From positions 53,990 to 117,989 of the IMG/VR virus record IMGVR_UViG_3300001373_000001: 64,000 nt of DNA, one strand, 5' to 3'. Shown piece by piece: positions 53,428 through 62,910 of this stretch. Each line of letters begins with the position of its first letter. The stretch's first letter is position 1. A program made the position numbers and the translations under genes. The notes under the pieces are model-generated. The model was not told the DNA's origin and did not search any database. It saw only the letters and a list, made by a program, of their open reading frames with translations. This DNA comes from a virus.

Positions 53428-53844
53428 TTATATAGGACTAACTTCTCTGTTGCAAAATTGAGATATAAACTTTAATTTAGAACCATTCAAATCATCATAA
53501 ATTTTAGTTGTAACTAAGTAAACTAAATCTTTAATATGTGGCTCAGTTATTTTACCTAAAGATGATTTCATTTTAAGAAAATTACCTTTTAAAATTTCTT
53601 CAATTTCTTTTTCAGTTTTAATACCTTCATTGTTTTCTATGTAGCCTAATTCTTCTTTAACTTCTTCGCTTTGAATAGTTAAATAACCTCTCTTAAATAA
53701 AGTGCAAATAGAGTCTAAATAATATATATCTTCACTATCTAACATTGTAAAGCTTCCAGCTCTTATATTCTGCTCTCTTGGAGGATTTATTAAACTAATT
53801 CCAACATCGAATTTATTAGTGTTTAAAACTTTTATTTTAGCCAT
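53428..53844 (-). CDS. Phage structural protein of the connector block
   Basis: About 138 residues from the ATG at 53844, preceded by AAAGGAGAT. An in-frame ATG at 53895 falls in the terminator and lacks a site. MAKIKVLNTNKFDVGISL and LDSEDIYYLDSICTLFKRGYL suggest a small beta-domain followed by helices. Unknown family; it opens the unit after the capsid terminator. Confidence 0.6.
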   Translation of the reverse strand: MAKIKVLNTNKFDVGISLINPPREQNIRAGSFTMLDSEDIYYLDSICTLFKRGYLTIQSEEVKEELGYIENNEGIKTEKEIEEILKGNFLKMKSSLGKITEPHIKDLVYLVTTKIYDDLNGSKLKFISQFCNREVSPI

Positions 53845-53873
53845 ATACTTATCTCCTTTTAATCCTTTATAAA

Positions 53874-53909
53874 CAAAAAAAACAGGGAGATTCAATTAAG
53901 AATCCCCCT
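53874..53909 (-). terminator. Terminator after the capsid gene
   Basis: On the minus strand AGGGGGATTC-6-GAATCTCCCT (one G-U), then G and eight U. One of the strongest hairpins in the window. Confidence 0.8.
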
Positions 53910-53919
53910 ATCACTACTT

Positions 53920-54909
53920 CTATAAACTAGTATCTTCATAAACCATAATTTGTGGGAAATCTCCACTAATTACAGCACTTCCAAAATATTGTCTTAAACA
54001 AACTTCCATTGTATTATCATTCATATTTGTTTGTTCAGTAGATTCTACTCCACCCTCTAAAACAACTTTAAGAGGCATTTCTGCGCCTGTAGGAATAATA
54101 TATAAACAATCTTGTCTTAATACTGTATCGCTCAAACTAGAAGCTATAAACGGATTGCTCAAAGAAATAACTCTAGCTCCCTTATAAGTACCAATAACTC
54201 CATTAGAGATGAATTCATTCATAACGCTTTCTGAATATTGAACAACACTAGTTGTGGTTACGAAACCAGTTGCACCAGCTAATTTATATACTACATTAAT
54301 ATCTCCAACAAGTGATACTCCATTACCAAATCTCATTGCTGATCTTATTTGAGGATCTAATGTACCTGTTACGATACCAGAACCAGAAGCATAAGATGGA
54401 CTAGAATATCCTGAGAATGCAGCATATAAAGTAGCTTCAACATTTTGTACAAGCTTTTTAACCATTTCTTCGCTCGCAGAATTTATGATTTCATCGAATG
54501 AAACTTTTCCAGCAGCGAGTTCATATAAATTTACATATGGTCTACTAGAAACTTCCATAGTATCAATACTTGTATAAGCATTCATGATTTTACTTCTTGC
54601 AGTTGTTCCATTCTTAGCTTGGATATATGCTTGAATACCATTCTTTTTAATTTTGAACATTGCTTTTTCGCCAATTGAAGTTGACTTAACATCAGCAATA
54701 GTTTCTAAGAAATTAGTTTTTTGGTTAATTATATTAGAAACTACATAAGCCATCAATTGAGCAATTTCATATCTATTTATAGGATTAGGATTAGAAGCCA
54801 ATTCTTTAATTGCTGATCTTGCTTCTCTTACCTCAATCTCAGATTCTTTAATTTGACCTAAATTTAATGCTGAGAATATTTCTACAGCTTTATCACTTCT
54901 TAATGCCAT
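53920..54909 (-). CDS. Major capsid protein
   Basis: 329 residues with HK97-type features: an N-terminal helical arm (AVEIFSALNLGQIKESEIE), a spine-helix region with VKKLVQNVEATLYAAF, the A-domain with GDINVVYKLAGATGF, and a C-terminal AEMPLKVVLEGGVESTEQT. It follows protease/scaffold and decoration protein and precedes a strong terminator, the usual context. GGGGTGAG site before the ATG. Confidence 0.85.
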   Translation of the reverse strand: MALRSDKAVEIFSALNLGQIKESEIEVREARSAIKELASNPNPINRYEIAQLMAYVVSNIINQKTNFLETIADVKSTSIGEKAMFKIKKNGIQAYIQAKNGTTARSKIMNAYTSIDTMEVSSRPYVNLYELAAGKVSFDEIINSASEEMVKKLVQNVEATLYAAFSGYSSPSYASGSGIVTGTLDPQIRSAMRFGNGVSLVGDINVVYKLAGATGFVTTTSVVQYSESVMNEFISNGVIGTYKGARVISLSNPFIASSLSDTVLRQDCLYIIPTGAEMPLKVVLEGGVESTEQTNMNDNTMEVCLRQYFGSAVISGDFPQIMVYEDTSL

Positions 54910-54927
54910 TACACACTCACCCCTTTA

Positions 54928-55359
54928 TTAGTTTAATACAATACATTTATAAACAGTCTTGTTCCACATTGTAGGTTTCTCGATTACTTGGAATGTCTGT
55001 AATGGAGAGCCACTAGTTGCAGTTATTTTACCAGTTGTACTTATATCTACAATATCTCCAACAGCTGGAGTTCCAGTTACTTTATCAGTTACAAAAATCT
55101 CACCAGCTAATAGTCTTTTAACTCTAATATAGTTTCCAGCAGTAACAGAGAAATCTAAATCATTAATCATCTCTTCATCCACTGTATCAATAACATTTTC
55201 AACGAAATATGGAATAACAGTGTTAGCACTTGGAGTTGAAGCCATACCAGTAGACCAAGTAATAGCAACAAACATACCATTTTCGATAGCTGTTTCTCCT
55301 GTGTTCAATTTAACTGTTCCAATATACTCGTTATTGCCTTTAGCAATAAAACCTGCCAT
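54928..55359 (-). CDS. Capsid decoration / head-stabilising protein
   Basis: 143 residues, all-beta pattern: GTVKLNTGETAIENGMFVAI (in parts), AGNYIRVKRLLAGEIFVTD, GTPAVGDIVDISTTGKI. This is a typical compact decoration protein of the lambda-gpD/HK97 type in position, encoded between scaffold and capsid. RBS GGAGGTCG. Confidence 0.65.
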   Translation of the reverse strand: MAGFIAKGNNEYIGTVKLNTGETAIENGMFVAITWSTGMASTPSANTVIPYFVENVIDTVDEEMINDLDFSVTAGNYIRVKRLLAGEIFVTDKVTGTPAVGDIVDISTTGKITATSGSPLQTFQVIEKPTMWNKTVYKCIVLN

Positions 55360-55379
55360 AATTCACGACCTCCTCATAA

Positions 55380-56861
55380 CTATTGAATAGTTATATATTT
55401 ATTAATAATATTTGTTGAATTTATAGATATATCATCATTTATTTTTGATGATACATATTTGACTTGCTTAACTTCTGGTTTCTTGTTGCTAGCCTTTTCT
55501 AAAGCAATTCTAACAACTTCATTTTGAAGAATAGACTCATTCAAGCTTTCAATAGCTTCTGCTACTTCTACCTTGTTTAATATCTCATCTCCAAGTATTT
55601 CACTATACTTATTTCTTAAAGAGATTTTCTTCTCAGATAACTCTTTTTCGAGTTTTACTTTATTAATTTCATCGAGTTGTAGTTTACACTCAGTTAACTC
55701 AGCAATCTCTTTATCCTTTGCAATCAAGCTTTCACTAAGTATTGCAAGTTTTTCTTTTAACTCAGATAACTCAGTATTAGAAGTTTCAAGTATTTCAGCA
55801 TTCTCTTCACATTTTGCTTTTTCTTTCGAATCTTCAATTTGAGAAGTTTCATCTTCCATACCTTTCTTTTTACCGCAAGCAGAATCTTCAATTTCAGACT
55901 CTTCTTGAGCATCTTCCATTTCTGGTTCATCTTTTATTGGTTCTCCATCTTTTACTGGCTCAGCAGAGTTTTCAATTTCATTAATGTCTAAAGTTTCTGA
56001 ATCTTCCATATCTGAATCTTGAACTCTTGTATAAGATTTATTAACCTTATAACAATCAGAAACAGTAACACTATCACCAACAACTAAAAAGTCAACTTTA
56101 CAAAGTTCGCCTTCATAATCAACTAATACCATGTAATTAGTGCCTATCTCTAAACAATACATATCACAGCAATCTGGATAAGCTTCACAGCATTTTTCAT
56201 AAACTAAAGATTGAACTCTTTGAATGTCTAACTCGCTTATATCAATTACTTTAGTGTTCTCAAAAAACTTTTTAATATTCAATTTCTCACCACCCATGTC
56301 TATATTTAAAGCTTCGGCAATAAGCATATGTGCTTTGCTTCTTTCCTCGGCTGGTTTGGACACGATACAATCTCCAAATAATTCATTTCCTGCAATAACA
56401 TCTATAGTTCTTGTGCCATCGTCATTATAGGTATATTCAGCAACTAAACATTCAATACTAAAAAATAAAGAATCTTGTTCATATAAAGTTTGTATTGCAT
56501 CACATACTAATGGAAATCTTTTAGATACTCTTGCAGTACCAAATAAAGATGTTACTCCGTTATCATCAGTTGACTTATAAAAGTCTACATATGAACCAAT
56601 TTGATCTGTATGAAACTCTCCATTCTTATCTAAAGTATGACCTAAAAATCTAGATAATCTTTCAAGTTTTACTCTCTCAGCAACTAATGGTAAACCTATA
56701 TAAAAATCTTTATTTTGGACAACATAATCAATGAATTCATTTGAAAATATAGCTTTGTTTTGATTAACTTGATTAGTTAACAATAAGACTTGTAGTGTCA
56801 TATAAATATCATTATTACCACTAGATATCTCAATGACTCTAGCATTTAATTTTTCATGCAA
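55380..56861 (-). CDS. Prohead protease fused to scaffold
   Basis: About 493 residues from TTG at 56861, with GGAGGTG 6 bases before it; upstream in-frame GTG codons fall in that site. Residues about 30-190 look like a phage prohead serine protease (S78 type): GLPLVAERVKLERLSRFLGHTL has the likely catalytic His, and DSLFFSIECLVAEY the Ser. The middle (about 290-350) is very acidic and the rest coiled coil (ETSNTELSELKEKLAIL), a scaffold. Fusion of both functions is common. Confidence 0.75.
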   Translation of the reverse strand: MHEKLNARVIEISSGNNDIYMTLQVLLLTNQVNQNKAIFSNEFIDYVVQNKDFYIGLPLVAERVKLERLSRFLGHTLDKNGEFHTDQIGSYVDFYKSTDDNGVTSLFGTARVSKRFPLVCDAIQTLYEQDSLFFSIECLVAEYTYNDDGTRTIDVIAGNELFGDCIVSKPAEERSKAHMLIAEALNIDMGGEKLNIKKFFENTKVIDISELDIQRVQSLVYEKCCEAYPDCCDMYCLEIGTNYMVLVDYEGELCKVDFLVVGDSVTVSDCYKVNKSYTRVQDSDMEDSETLDINEIENSAEPVKDGEPIKDEPEMEDAQEESEIEDSACGKKKGMEDETSQIEDSKEKAKCEENAEILETSNTELSELKEKLAILSESLIAKDKEIAELTECKLQLDEINKVKLEKELSEKKISLRNKYSEILGDEILNKVEVAEAIESLNESILQNEVVRIALEKASNKKPEVKQVKYVSSKINDDISINSTNIINKYITIQ

Positions 56862-56875
56862 TTTATACACCTCCA

Positions 56876-58360
56876 CTATGTATTAGAAGGTTTAGGCTGT
56901 GCCGATGTTTTACTATTATTCTTATCTTGTTTTAATTCATTTAATGGCTTCTCGGGTTTAGTATCTGTAGATGTAATATTACTAGAATGGAATGGACTAG
57001 TTGGAGGATAGAATATTAATTCATCACCAGATGTAAATTCATTAGATTTACGTTCCTTTTCCTGTTCATAATCCATGCTATAGTAATCATTTAACAAGGT
57101 CTTTCTAGACACGCATCCTTGTTGCCATAATTGGAAAGCTTCTTCCCTCATCTTGCCTGTATTCATTAAATCAAGACGGTTAAACACAAACACAGGAATC
57201 TTAGTTTCTGAAATACGCCACAGCATAGCAAGTTTACGATTATACTTCTTCATCATTTCAGCAAAGTTATTTTGATTTTGGGTAATTCTCTGTGAAGCAA
57301 TCTCTACAGACACATTAGCCTGAGCGAAAGAACCACCATCAGACTCTCCAGTAACAACCAAAGGTGATATACCACCACTAGACATTATTTGTGCATTAAC
57401 CTCTTTATACTTGCTATTATCAAACATTCCTTTAGTATCAATAGAAATAAATTTAGCATCTACAAAATGACTAGTAACAGCCAATGGAAATTTATTTAAA
57501 GCATCTTGAAATAATCTAGCTGTAACATCTAATTGTCTTCCAGTTGGTTTAGGTAATAAAGCATCGTTTCCAAGTTTTACATGCAAGAATCCTTTAGCAC
57601 CAATATTAAGTTGAACATCTTCGTAATAACTAATTAATTCTTTTTTAGCAAGTGGTTTTAAACAAGTTGATATAAAGGGTATTGAGTATCTTTGCCACAT
57701 AGGCTTAGACTCTTGTAATACAAATGTGTTTTCTGGATTTAATTGTATCCAACTTGAAGCAGAACCGCCTTTTAAAGATTGTGCTATTTCTGGTGGATAG
57801 CCTTGATATTTAATAGCCAATGCATCTAAAAATCCCTCTTGACCACCATAGTTAAGCCTTCTATTTAACTCTACAACATTAAACTCAATAACAGGTTCGC
57901 CATTAATACAAACCTCAGATATTCTAACTCTATGAGGTGGTAATGTAATTAAGCTACCATCTGGCATAAAGTAAATAAAACAATTACCAAATGTATATAA
58001 TTCTATAAATATACTTCTAGCAATATCGCTAAACCCTACCATGTCATAATAGTCATAATACCTCTGTTTAGCCTTCTCTCCTCCACCCTTTAGTTTATAC
58101 CCACAACTCAAACTAAATGGCGTAAGCACCCTCTTAACGACTCCAGAAATGATATCATCAGCATCAACATAATAAGAAGCCAATTCATATAGTTTATATA
58201 TATTTTTCTGCTTATCTTTTAATATTTGAGTATAATCATAGTTCTTGAGTTCGCCTTTAAAGGTATACTCTTTATTTTCATAAGAAAACACTTGAGTAGA
58301 TTGATTCTTTAAATCAGCTCCAACAAGTATTTCTTCTGCAATATCCAAAATATCTTCCAA
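56876..58360 (-). CDS. Portal protein
   Basis: About 494 residues from TTG at 58360 (AAAGGAG at 8 bases; a GTG at 58369 overlaps the site). LYELASYYVDADDIISG, GNCFIYFMPDGSLITL, PENTFVLQESKPMWQRYSI in parts, LDVTARLFQDALNK and SGGISPLVVTGESDGGSFAQAN (parts) are portal patterns, with the long alpha-helix region near 300-400. It forms the dodecameric DNA gate and docks TerL, the gene before it. Confidence 0.85.
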   Translation of the reverse strand: MEDILDIAEEILVGADLKNQSTQVFSYENKEYTFKGELKNYDYTQILKDKQKNIYKLYELASYYVDADDIISGVVKRVLTPFSLSCGYKLKGGGEKAKQRYYDYYDMVGFSDIARSIFIELYTFGNCFIYFMPDGSLITLPPHRVRISEVCINGEPVIEFNVVELNRRLNYGGQEGFLDALAIKYQGYPPEIAQSLKGGSASSWIQLNPENTFVLQESKPMWQRYSIPFISTCLKPLAKKELISYYEDVQLNIGAKGFLHVKLGNDALLPKPTGRQLDVTARLFQDALNKFPLAVTSHFVDAKFISIDTKGMFDNSKYKEVNAQIMSSGGISPLVVTGESDGGSFAQANVSVEIASQRITQNQNNFAEMMKKYNRKLAMLWRISETKIPVFVFNRLDLMNTGKMREEAFQLWQQGCVSRKTLLNDYYSMDYEQEKERKSNEFTSGDELIFYPPTSPFHSSNITSTDTKPEKPLNELKQDKNNSKTSAQPKPSNT

Positions 58361-58375
58361 AAACTTCACTCCTTT

Positions 58376-60037
58376 CTACTCATCAAATTTATAAGAACAA
58401 CCAATAAGGAACTCGTCAAATCCGACTTCTCCCTTAAATTCCTGTTCTAATGTGTATATATATTCAAGACCCATAGCAAGGCTTGAATACCTATCCTTAT
58501 GTAGTCTAGGGGATGATGTTTCATAAATAACATTACCAGACGTAGTTATCTTAGGTATTATATTTCCAAGTTCATATTGCAAAGCATCAGTTTCAATAAA
58601 TACAGATAACTTTTCTAAAACTAATTCTTTATCCTTTTCAGACTGCTCAATATCATATCTGATTAACGTGCTTGTAACTGGTATTTGTAAGCTCATATTC
58701 TCAAAATACATTCTAGTTGCAGTAGCTATTCTATTATTATATTGATTGTTGGCTTTAATACCTCTAATAATAGGAATGCAATTATCCATTGTAACTTTAG
58801 AATCATCTAATATTAAAGGTAGATGTTCCTTATCATTATCATCAACAAAAGGTGATCCCAATAAAGAAACTATTCCTTCACCAATACCATTAATATCTAT
58901 TATTATCTTTTCAGTGTTTGGAAAACGTATAGACAGTTTTCTGATCTCTTTAGCGAGCTTATCAAGAGAATAGCCATTATATGATTTGATATAAACTAAT
59001 TGCTTTAAAAAGGTCTTAGGAGCGTTGGGAAAGGATGATTGTTGTTCAGAAAATTTAAGAACGATCAATACTGCATTGTCAGAATTTTTACCAGCACTTG
59101 TTGCAATATCGCAACTTATTATATATCTAGACTTAGAACCTTTAGGCATTAATAATTCAATCTTTTCAAGTACTCTACAAGGTTCAGTAATTTCATAACT
59201 AAAATAACTCATCTCAGAGTTGCCAATAAAACGTGCGTTCCATTCCATTTCCCACGATGAAATAGGCATTTGACGCTTCTGTTGGAATACAAAATCATCA
59301 TCGATAATGCCATATCTTACACCAGTTTTATAATTAATAGCGCATGAAAAAAATGAAGTAGATTTATCATTCATAAACTTTAAAGACATCTTAAATCTAT
59401 CATAAAACTCACAAGACTTAAGATAAGCAGAACTTGTTTGAATTATTTTTGAGTTATAATCAATAAATCCAGACTCAGCATACTTCCAATAAATATCTCT
59501 CTTGTATTGTATAATTGGTCTAATAACAGAGTTTATAACATCAGATTTAACCCATGCAGATTCATCTATATATAGTATCTTAGCACGATTACCACGAAGA
59601 TTTGATCCATCGCTAGACAATGCACCAGACTCAATTCTAGATCCATTTTTAAATATACAAACAGCTGATTCTCGTGATACCTTTATAGAGGCTATTTCTT
59701 TGGCAACGTTGGGGTTAGTTTGAGAAATAGTATCTATATACTTTATAACGAACATAGCTTGTCTAAGGGTCTTAGAAACGACTATAATAGGTGATGAAGG
59801 ATATAGTATTGCAATACCCATTAATGCATAAGCCATTTTCCATGTTTTGCCCAATGATCTAGACTCTACATCGATTATATCATCATGGTTACCTACAGCT
59901 CTTATTATAGCCTTTTGAAATGGCATGAACTTAATTGGCTTATTTGGATGAGATAATACTTGTTCAATGAATACATCTAAATGAGTTCTCCAATACCATA
60001 TCTGCTTACTCCAAGCCTCGATGTTATTAGTTTCCAT
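58376..60037 (-). CDS. terL: Terminase large subunit
   Basis: About 553 residues. ATG at 60037 overlaps the upstream stop (TGATG). ATPase: Walker A-like ESRSLGKTWKMA (about 58-70), Walker B ILYIDES. Nuclease: Asp in ISCDIATSAG and Asp in IIDINGIGEG are the RNase-H-like metal ligands. It translocates DNA into proheads and cuts it. Standard gene order with portal next. Confidence 0.95.
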   Translation of the reverse strand: METNNIEAWSKQIWYWRTHLDVFIEQVLSHPNKPIKFMPFQKAIIRAVGNHDDIIDVESRSLGKTWKMAYALMGIAILYPSSPIIVVSKTLRQAMFVIKYIDTISQTNPNVAKEIASIKVSRESAVCIFKNGSRIESGALSSDGSNLRGNRAKILYIDESAWVKSDVINSVIRPIIQYKRDIYWKYAESGFIDYNSKIIQTSSAYLKSCEFYDRFKMSLKFMNDKSTSFFSCAINYKTGVRYGIIDDDFVFQQKRQMPISSWEMEWNARFIGNSEMSYFSYEITEPCRVLEKIELLMPKGSKSRYIISCDIATSAGKNSDNAVLIVLKFSEQQSSFPNAPKTFLKQLVYIKSYNGYSLDKLAKEIRKLSIRFPNTEKIIIDINGIGEGIVSLLGSPFVDDNDKEHLPLILDDSKVTMDNCIPIIRGIKANNQYNNRIATATRMYFENMSLQIPVTSTLIRYDIEQSEKDKELVLEKLSVFIETDALQYELGNIIPKITTSGNVIYETSSPRLHKDRYSSLAMGLEYIYTLEQEFKGEVGFDEFLIGCSYKFDE

Positions 60038-60930
60038 CAAATATCACCATCCCCAAGAGACATAAGTGTCCATTTAAAATCATCTATTACCTTATCAATA
60101 TCATCCTTTTCAAACTTATAAGGATTATTATTCAAGAACCCATCATTCTCGATTCTTCTTATTAAGTCTCCTAAATTATCAGTGCTATTTTGCTCAGTTT
60201 CATTTCTTGTTTTCTCAGCAAATTTAGCAGACTGTGATAACTGGTCAAATATATCCTTTAAATCCTTAAACTTCTTTTCAGCACCTATCTTACCATCGCA
60301 CATATCACTGAATGCTTTATCCATTGCAAGACTAGCTTTACATACCTTTTTAGCATAATCAATATGTGAAACCCTATCTATCTTATAGTCATTAAGCAGA
60401 CCGTTGAAATACTCTTTTAAATAAGCCAACTCACTATCTGTATAAAATCCAGACCACTCTTTATTAAATGTTTTCTTAACAAGAGAATGAGTATATTCAA
60501 ATGCATCAACTTCATCACTATCTTCTTTAAGCTCTATATCATTACCATTAGGATCTTTGAACACAACCTTTTTAGTATCATAATATTGTCTCATGTTCAT
60601 TCTTGAAAAATATATCTTAATAGATTTCTTGTCAATAAAATCGGTTTGAGATACTTCGTCTTTAGATAAACTAGTATACTCTTTAGCCTCTTTATATTTA
60701 TTCAAGCAATATTCTGTTGCTATAGACCACAAATAAGGATGAAACAGTCTTTGGTTAAAATCACAATATTGAATAAGTGACTCTCTATCAGTTACATGTA
60801 TAGCGATGCAATCTTTACACCAACTATCTCTCATCATCTCTTGTTCCCATTTCCTATTCATGAAGAACCTTGAGAACACTTTGACTTGACCACATTTATT
60901 ACATTTCTTCTTAGACTCTTTAAGTGCCAT
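60037..60930 (-). CDS. Candidate terminase small subunit with N-terminal zinc ribbon
   Basis: 297 residues. The N-terminus has C-x2-C...C-x2-C (CNKCGQVKVFSRFF, then WCKDC), a zinc-binding fold. The rest is helical and charged. It precedes TerL with a 1-base overlap, the usual place for the small terminase that recognises the packaging site. It is longer than common TerS (about 150-200), so it could include an extra DNA-binding domain. RBS AGAGGTGG. Confidence 0.6.
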   Translation of the reverse strand: MALKESKKKCNKCGQVKVFSRFFMNRKWEQEMMRDSWCKDCIAIHVTDRESLIQYCDFNQRLFHPYLWSIATEYCLNKYKEAKEYTSLSKDEVSQTDFIDKKSIKIYFSRMNMRQYYDTKKVVFKDPNGNDIELKEDSDEVDAFEYTHSLVKKTFNKEWSGFYTDSELAYLKEYFNGLLNDYKIDRVSHIDYAKKVCKASLAMDKAFSDMCDGKIGAEKKFKDLKDIFDQLSQSAKFAEKTRNETEQNSTDNLGDLIRRIENDGFLNNNPYKFEKDDIDKVIDDFKWTLMSLGDGDI

Positions 60931-60952
60931 TAAACCACCTCTTATTTTGAAA

Positions 60953-60977
60953 TAAAAAAAGACTATTTTAAATAGTC
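60953..60977 (-). terminator. Terminator before the packaging genes
   Basis: GACTATTT / AAATAGTC hairpin followed by seven U on the minus strand. It overlaps the last codons of the 105-residue gene. Confidence 0.7.
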
Positions 60978-61280
60978 CTTGAATTCTTTTACAGCTTTAT
61001 TTTTTAATGAATTAATTAGAATTTTATTTTCAGATATTGTTTTATTATAAGAGTTTGATAAGTCAATTTGACCATCATAATACCCAATATTATAAGCATT
61101 ATCCATAGATTTATTGACGATATCTCTATCTTCTTTTTTATTTGAATTATCAGAACTATAAAGATTAATTAATGTATAATAAACTTCTTTTGTAACTATA
61201 GAATCATTAACGAAATAATTAATATCATAATCGCATCCGTTAACAGACACCTCTAATTTAAAACTTAACTTTACTTTCAT
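60963..61280 (-). CDS. 105-residue protein of unknown function
   Basis: A beta-rich N-terminus (MKVKLSFKLEVSVNGCDYD) and a helical, Asn/Lys-rich remainder ending in LKNKAVKEFKDYLK. GGTGATTAT precedes the ATG. Its stop sits in the terminator at 60953-60977. It lies between regulator and terminase; function unknown. Confidence 0.6.
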   Translation of the reverse strand: MKVKLSFKLEVSVNGCDYDINYFVNDSIVTKEVYYTLINLYSSDNSNKKEDRDIVNKSMDNAYNIGYYDGQIDLSNSYNKTISENKILINSLKNKAVKEFKDYLK

Positions 61281-61349
61281 ATAATCACCATTAAATATAT
61301 ATTAAACATACTCAAAACTTTTAAACTTGTATGTTGTAGTTTTAAAGAC

Positions 61350-61453
61350 TAGGCACATGTATATTAAATAAATCAAACACATTTAGGAGGAAAGCTAAAA
61401 TGTAATCAATAAAATTAATTGCTATTATCTTGGGTTCTGCTGTATGTGCCTAA
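61350..61453 (+). pseudogene. Interrupted hydrophobic mini-gene inside an inverted repeat
   Basis: An excellent AGGAGG (61385-61390) precedes ATG at 61400, but the next codon is TAA. Beyond it the frame reads SIKLIAIILGSAVCA and a stop at 61451-61453. This looks like a lipoprotein-type or pheromone-like signal peptide ending Val-Cys-Ala. TAGGCACAT (61350-61358) and ATGTGCCTA (61444-61452) bracket it. If codon 2 were Lys this would be a normal 17-residue peptide. Present state: inactive, or a start-stop leader. Confidence 0.35.
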
Positions 61454-61458
61454 ATATA

Positions 61459-61656
61459 CTATTCTGCGAACGTTTCAGAATTTGAGAATGAAAAATTAAC
61501 TTCTTTATCTAAAAAAGAATCTAAGTCACTTAAGTTAAATGCCATTAATCCATTCTTAGAATCTTCAACTAATAACTCATTAGTATTTGGATTGAAACCT
61601 TTGAAAGTTCCTTTTAAACTTATATTATATTTATTCGATCTTACAACACTAATCAT
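61459..61656 (-). CDS. 65-residue protein of unknown function
   Basis: Small beta protein: VVRSNKYNISLKGTFKGFNPN, then ELLVEDSKNGLMAFNLSDLDSFL, an SH3/Sm-like strand pattern. GGGAG site before the ATG. It follows the late regulator by 20 bases and probably shares its mRNA. Confidence 0.6.
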   Translation of the reverse strand: MISVVRSNKYNISLKGTFKGFNPNTNELLVEDSKNGLMAFNLSDLDSFLDKEVNFSFSNSETFAE

Positions 61657-61676
61657 AATAATACTCCCATCTAAAC

Positions 61677-62669
61677 TTATATTTTAATATAATCTTTAAA
61701 CATATTATCAATTTCTTTTAATACAGGAAGGATTGTACAAGATGAGTCTATGCTTTGTAAATAAGCGACTCCAACTTTACAAGATATTCTATATATAGCT
61801 TTAGACACTTTTTGTTGTTTACAATTTATAAAAGCTCTTATAGACTCTTGTCTCATAAACTTATATCTATATAAGTATAAAACAAGCTTTTCGAATTTAT
61901 TTAAGGTGCATTTAGATAAATAATACTCCAGATCTAGATTTAATATATAAATATCACTAAGATTATTAATATATTTAGTTGATAGCAATTCTTTAACATG
62001 CTTATACTTAGTAAAGTCAAACTTGTCAAAGTCTATATCAGTACTATCTCTCAGGGTATCTTTAAAATAAATAGTTCCATTAATACTATCCTTGCAATAA
62101 AGCATATCTGCTTTGATATCCTTCATAAGCTGGACATATCTTCTTTGTAGCTTTATATTCTCTTTATTTAATCTAAGATGACGAAGTCTAGTAAAGAATA
62201 ATTGTTTTAAATCTTCATATTCTTTTATAACACCAACTAAGTCTTTTTTAGTTATTTTCTGCATAATATCTTTTTTGAAATTCTTTTTATTATTTATTAG
62301 AATATTAACTTGAAATTCATTAGACACTTCAAAACTTTTTTGAAGCATTTCATCAAGACTTGAATTTTTTCCAAACTTACTTCTAAGTTGGTCAATTGTA
62401 TAATAATTATATTCTTGCTTTCGTACTTTAGTTATATCTGGAGAATTAAGTATATAATTAGCCATATACTCTAGAGTACTGCATTTACCAACATTAGAGC
62501 TTAAATAATCATCTTTTTTAAGAATAAATTGATTTGGATTGTCTAGTAAATCATATAATTTATTATCCTCAATTATATTGTTTACAAGTTTAATCCTGTC
62601 AGAAAGATTATAAGAAAAGTCAAGTTTACCTATTAGACTAGTATTTCTATAATTTCTTGTTTTAGTCAT
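61677..62669 (-). CDS. Sigma-like late transcription regulator
   Basis: 330 residues. The C-terminal 80 residues read LNKFEKLVLYLYRYKFMRQESIRAFINCKQQKVSKAIYRI (quoted here as LNKFEKLVLYLYRYKF and QQKVSKAIYRI), a region-4-type helix-turn-helix with the E-x2-V/I-L-x-L spacing of sigma factors. The N-terminal part is Lys/Asp-rich without a known domain. A gene with a sigma-type end placed first in the late region is a likely activator of late genes. It has a consensus promoter at 62705-62733 and AGAGGT before the ATG. Confidence 0.65.
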   Translation of the reverse strand: MTKTRNYRNTSLIGKLDFSYNLSDRIKLVNNIIEDNKLYDLLDNPNQFILKKDDYLSSNVGKCSTLEYMANYILNSPDITKVRKQEYNYYTIDQLRSKFGKNSSLDEMLQKSFEVSNEFQVNILINNKKNFKKDIMQKITKKDLVGVIKEYEDLKQLFFTRLRHLRLNKENIKLQRRYVQLMKDIKADMLYCKDSINGTIYFKDTLRDSTDIDFDKFDFTKYKHVKELLSTKYINNLSDIYILNLDLEYYLSKCTLNKFEKLVLYLYRYKFMRQESIRAFINCKQQKVSKAIYRISCKVGVAYLQSIDSSCTILPVLKEIDNMFKDYIKI

Positions 62670-62704
62670 ATTTAGAAATACCTCTATTTACTTTGAATAA
62701 GTAT

Positions 62705-62733
62705 ATTATAATATTAAAAATATAACTTGTCAA
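62705..62733 (-). promoter_or_regulatory. Consensus sigma-A promoter of the late regulator
   Basis: On the minus strand TTGACA, exactly 17 bp, TATAAT. Upstream of the regulator start at 62669 by about 36 bases. Divergent from the promoter at 62777-62805, with 43 bp of A+T-rich DNA between the -35 boxes. Confidence 0.75.
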
Positions 62734-62776
62734 CAATATAATTTGAAACTAACTATGTATATTGATTAAATTTTTA

Positions 62777-62805
62777 TTGACAATTGGTTGTATGCAATAT
62801 ATAAT
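62777..62805 (+). promoter_or_regulatory. Consensus sigma-A promoter of a small RNA
   Basis: TTGACA, exactly 17 bp, TATAAT on the plus strand. The next 100 bp contain no gene and end in a strong terminator. Confidence 0.75.
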
Positions 62806-62811
62806 ATTATT

Positions 62812-62910
62812 AAGATTTCAATTTGCTTTAAATATGGTTTTTGTTATTGGTTTTTCATTTGTTTTCTAATCTTTCTTTGCAAAGGCTTCTGTAGCCTTTG
62901 TTTCTTTTTG
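62812..62910 (+). ncRNA. Candidate small RNA of about 100 nt
   Basis: It runs from the expected start point of the 62777-62805 promoter to the U-run of the 62880-62910 terminator. The 5' 65 nt are U-rich and weakly structured. No ribosome-binding site with a frame is present. Divergent from the late regulator promoter, it could be a lysis-lysogeny RNA. Ends are inferred. Confidence 0.55.
62880..62910 (+). terminator. Rho-independent terminator of the small RNA
   Basis: CAAAGGCT-5-AGCCTTTG, 8-bp perfect stem, followed by TTTCTTTTT. Confidence 0.8.
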
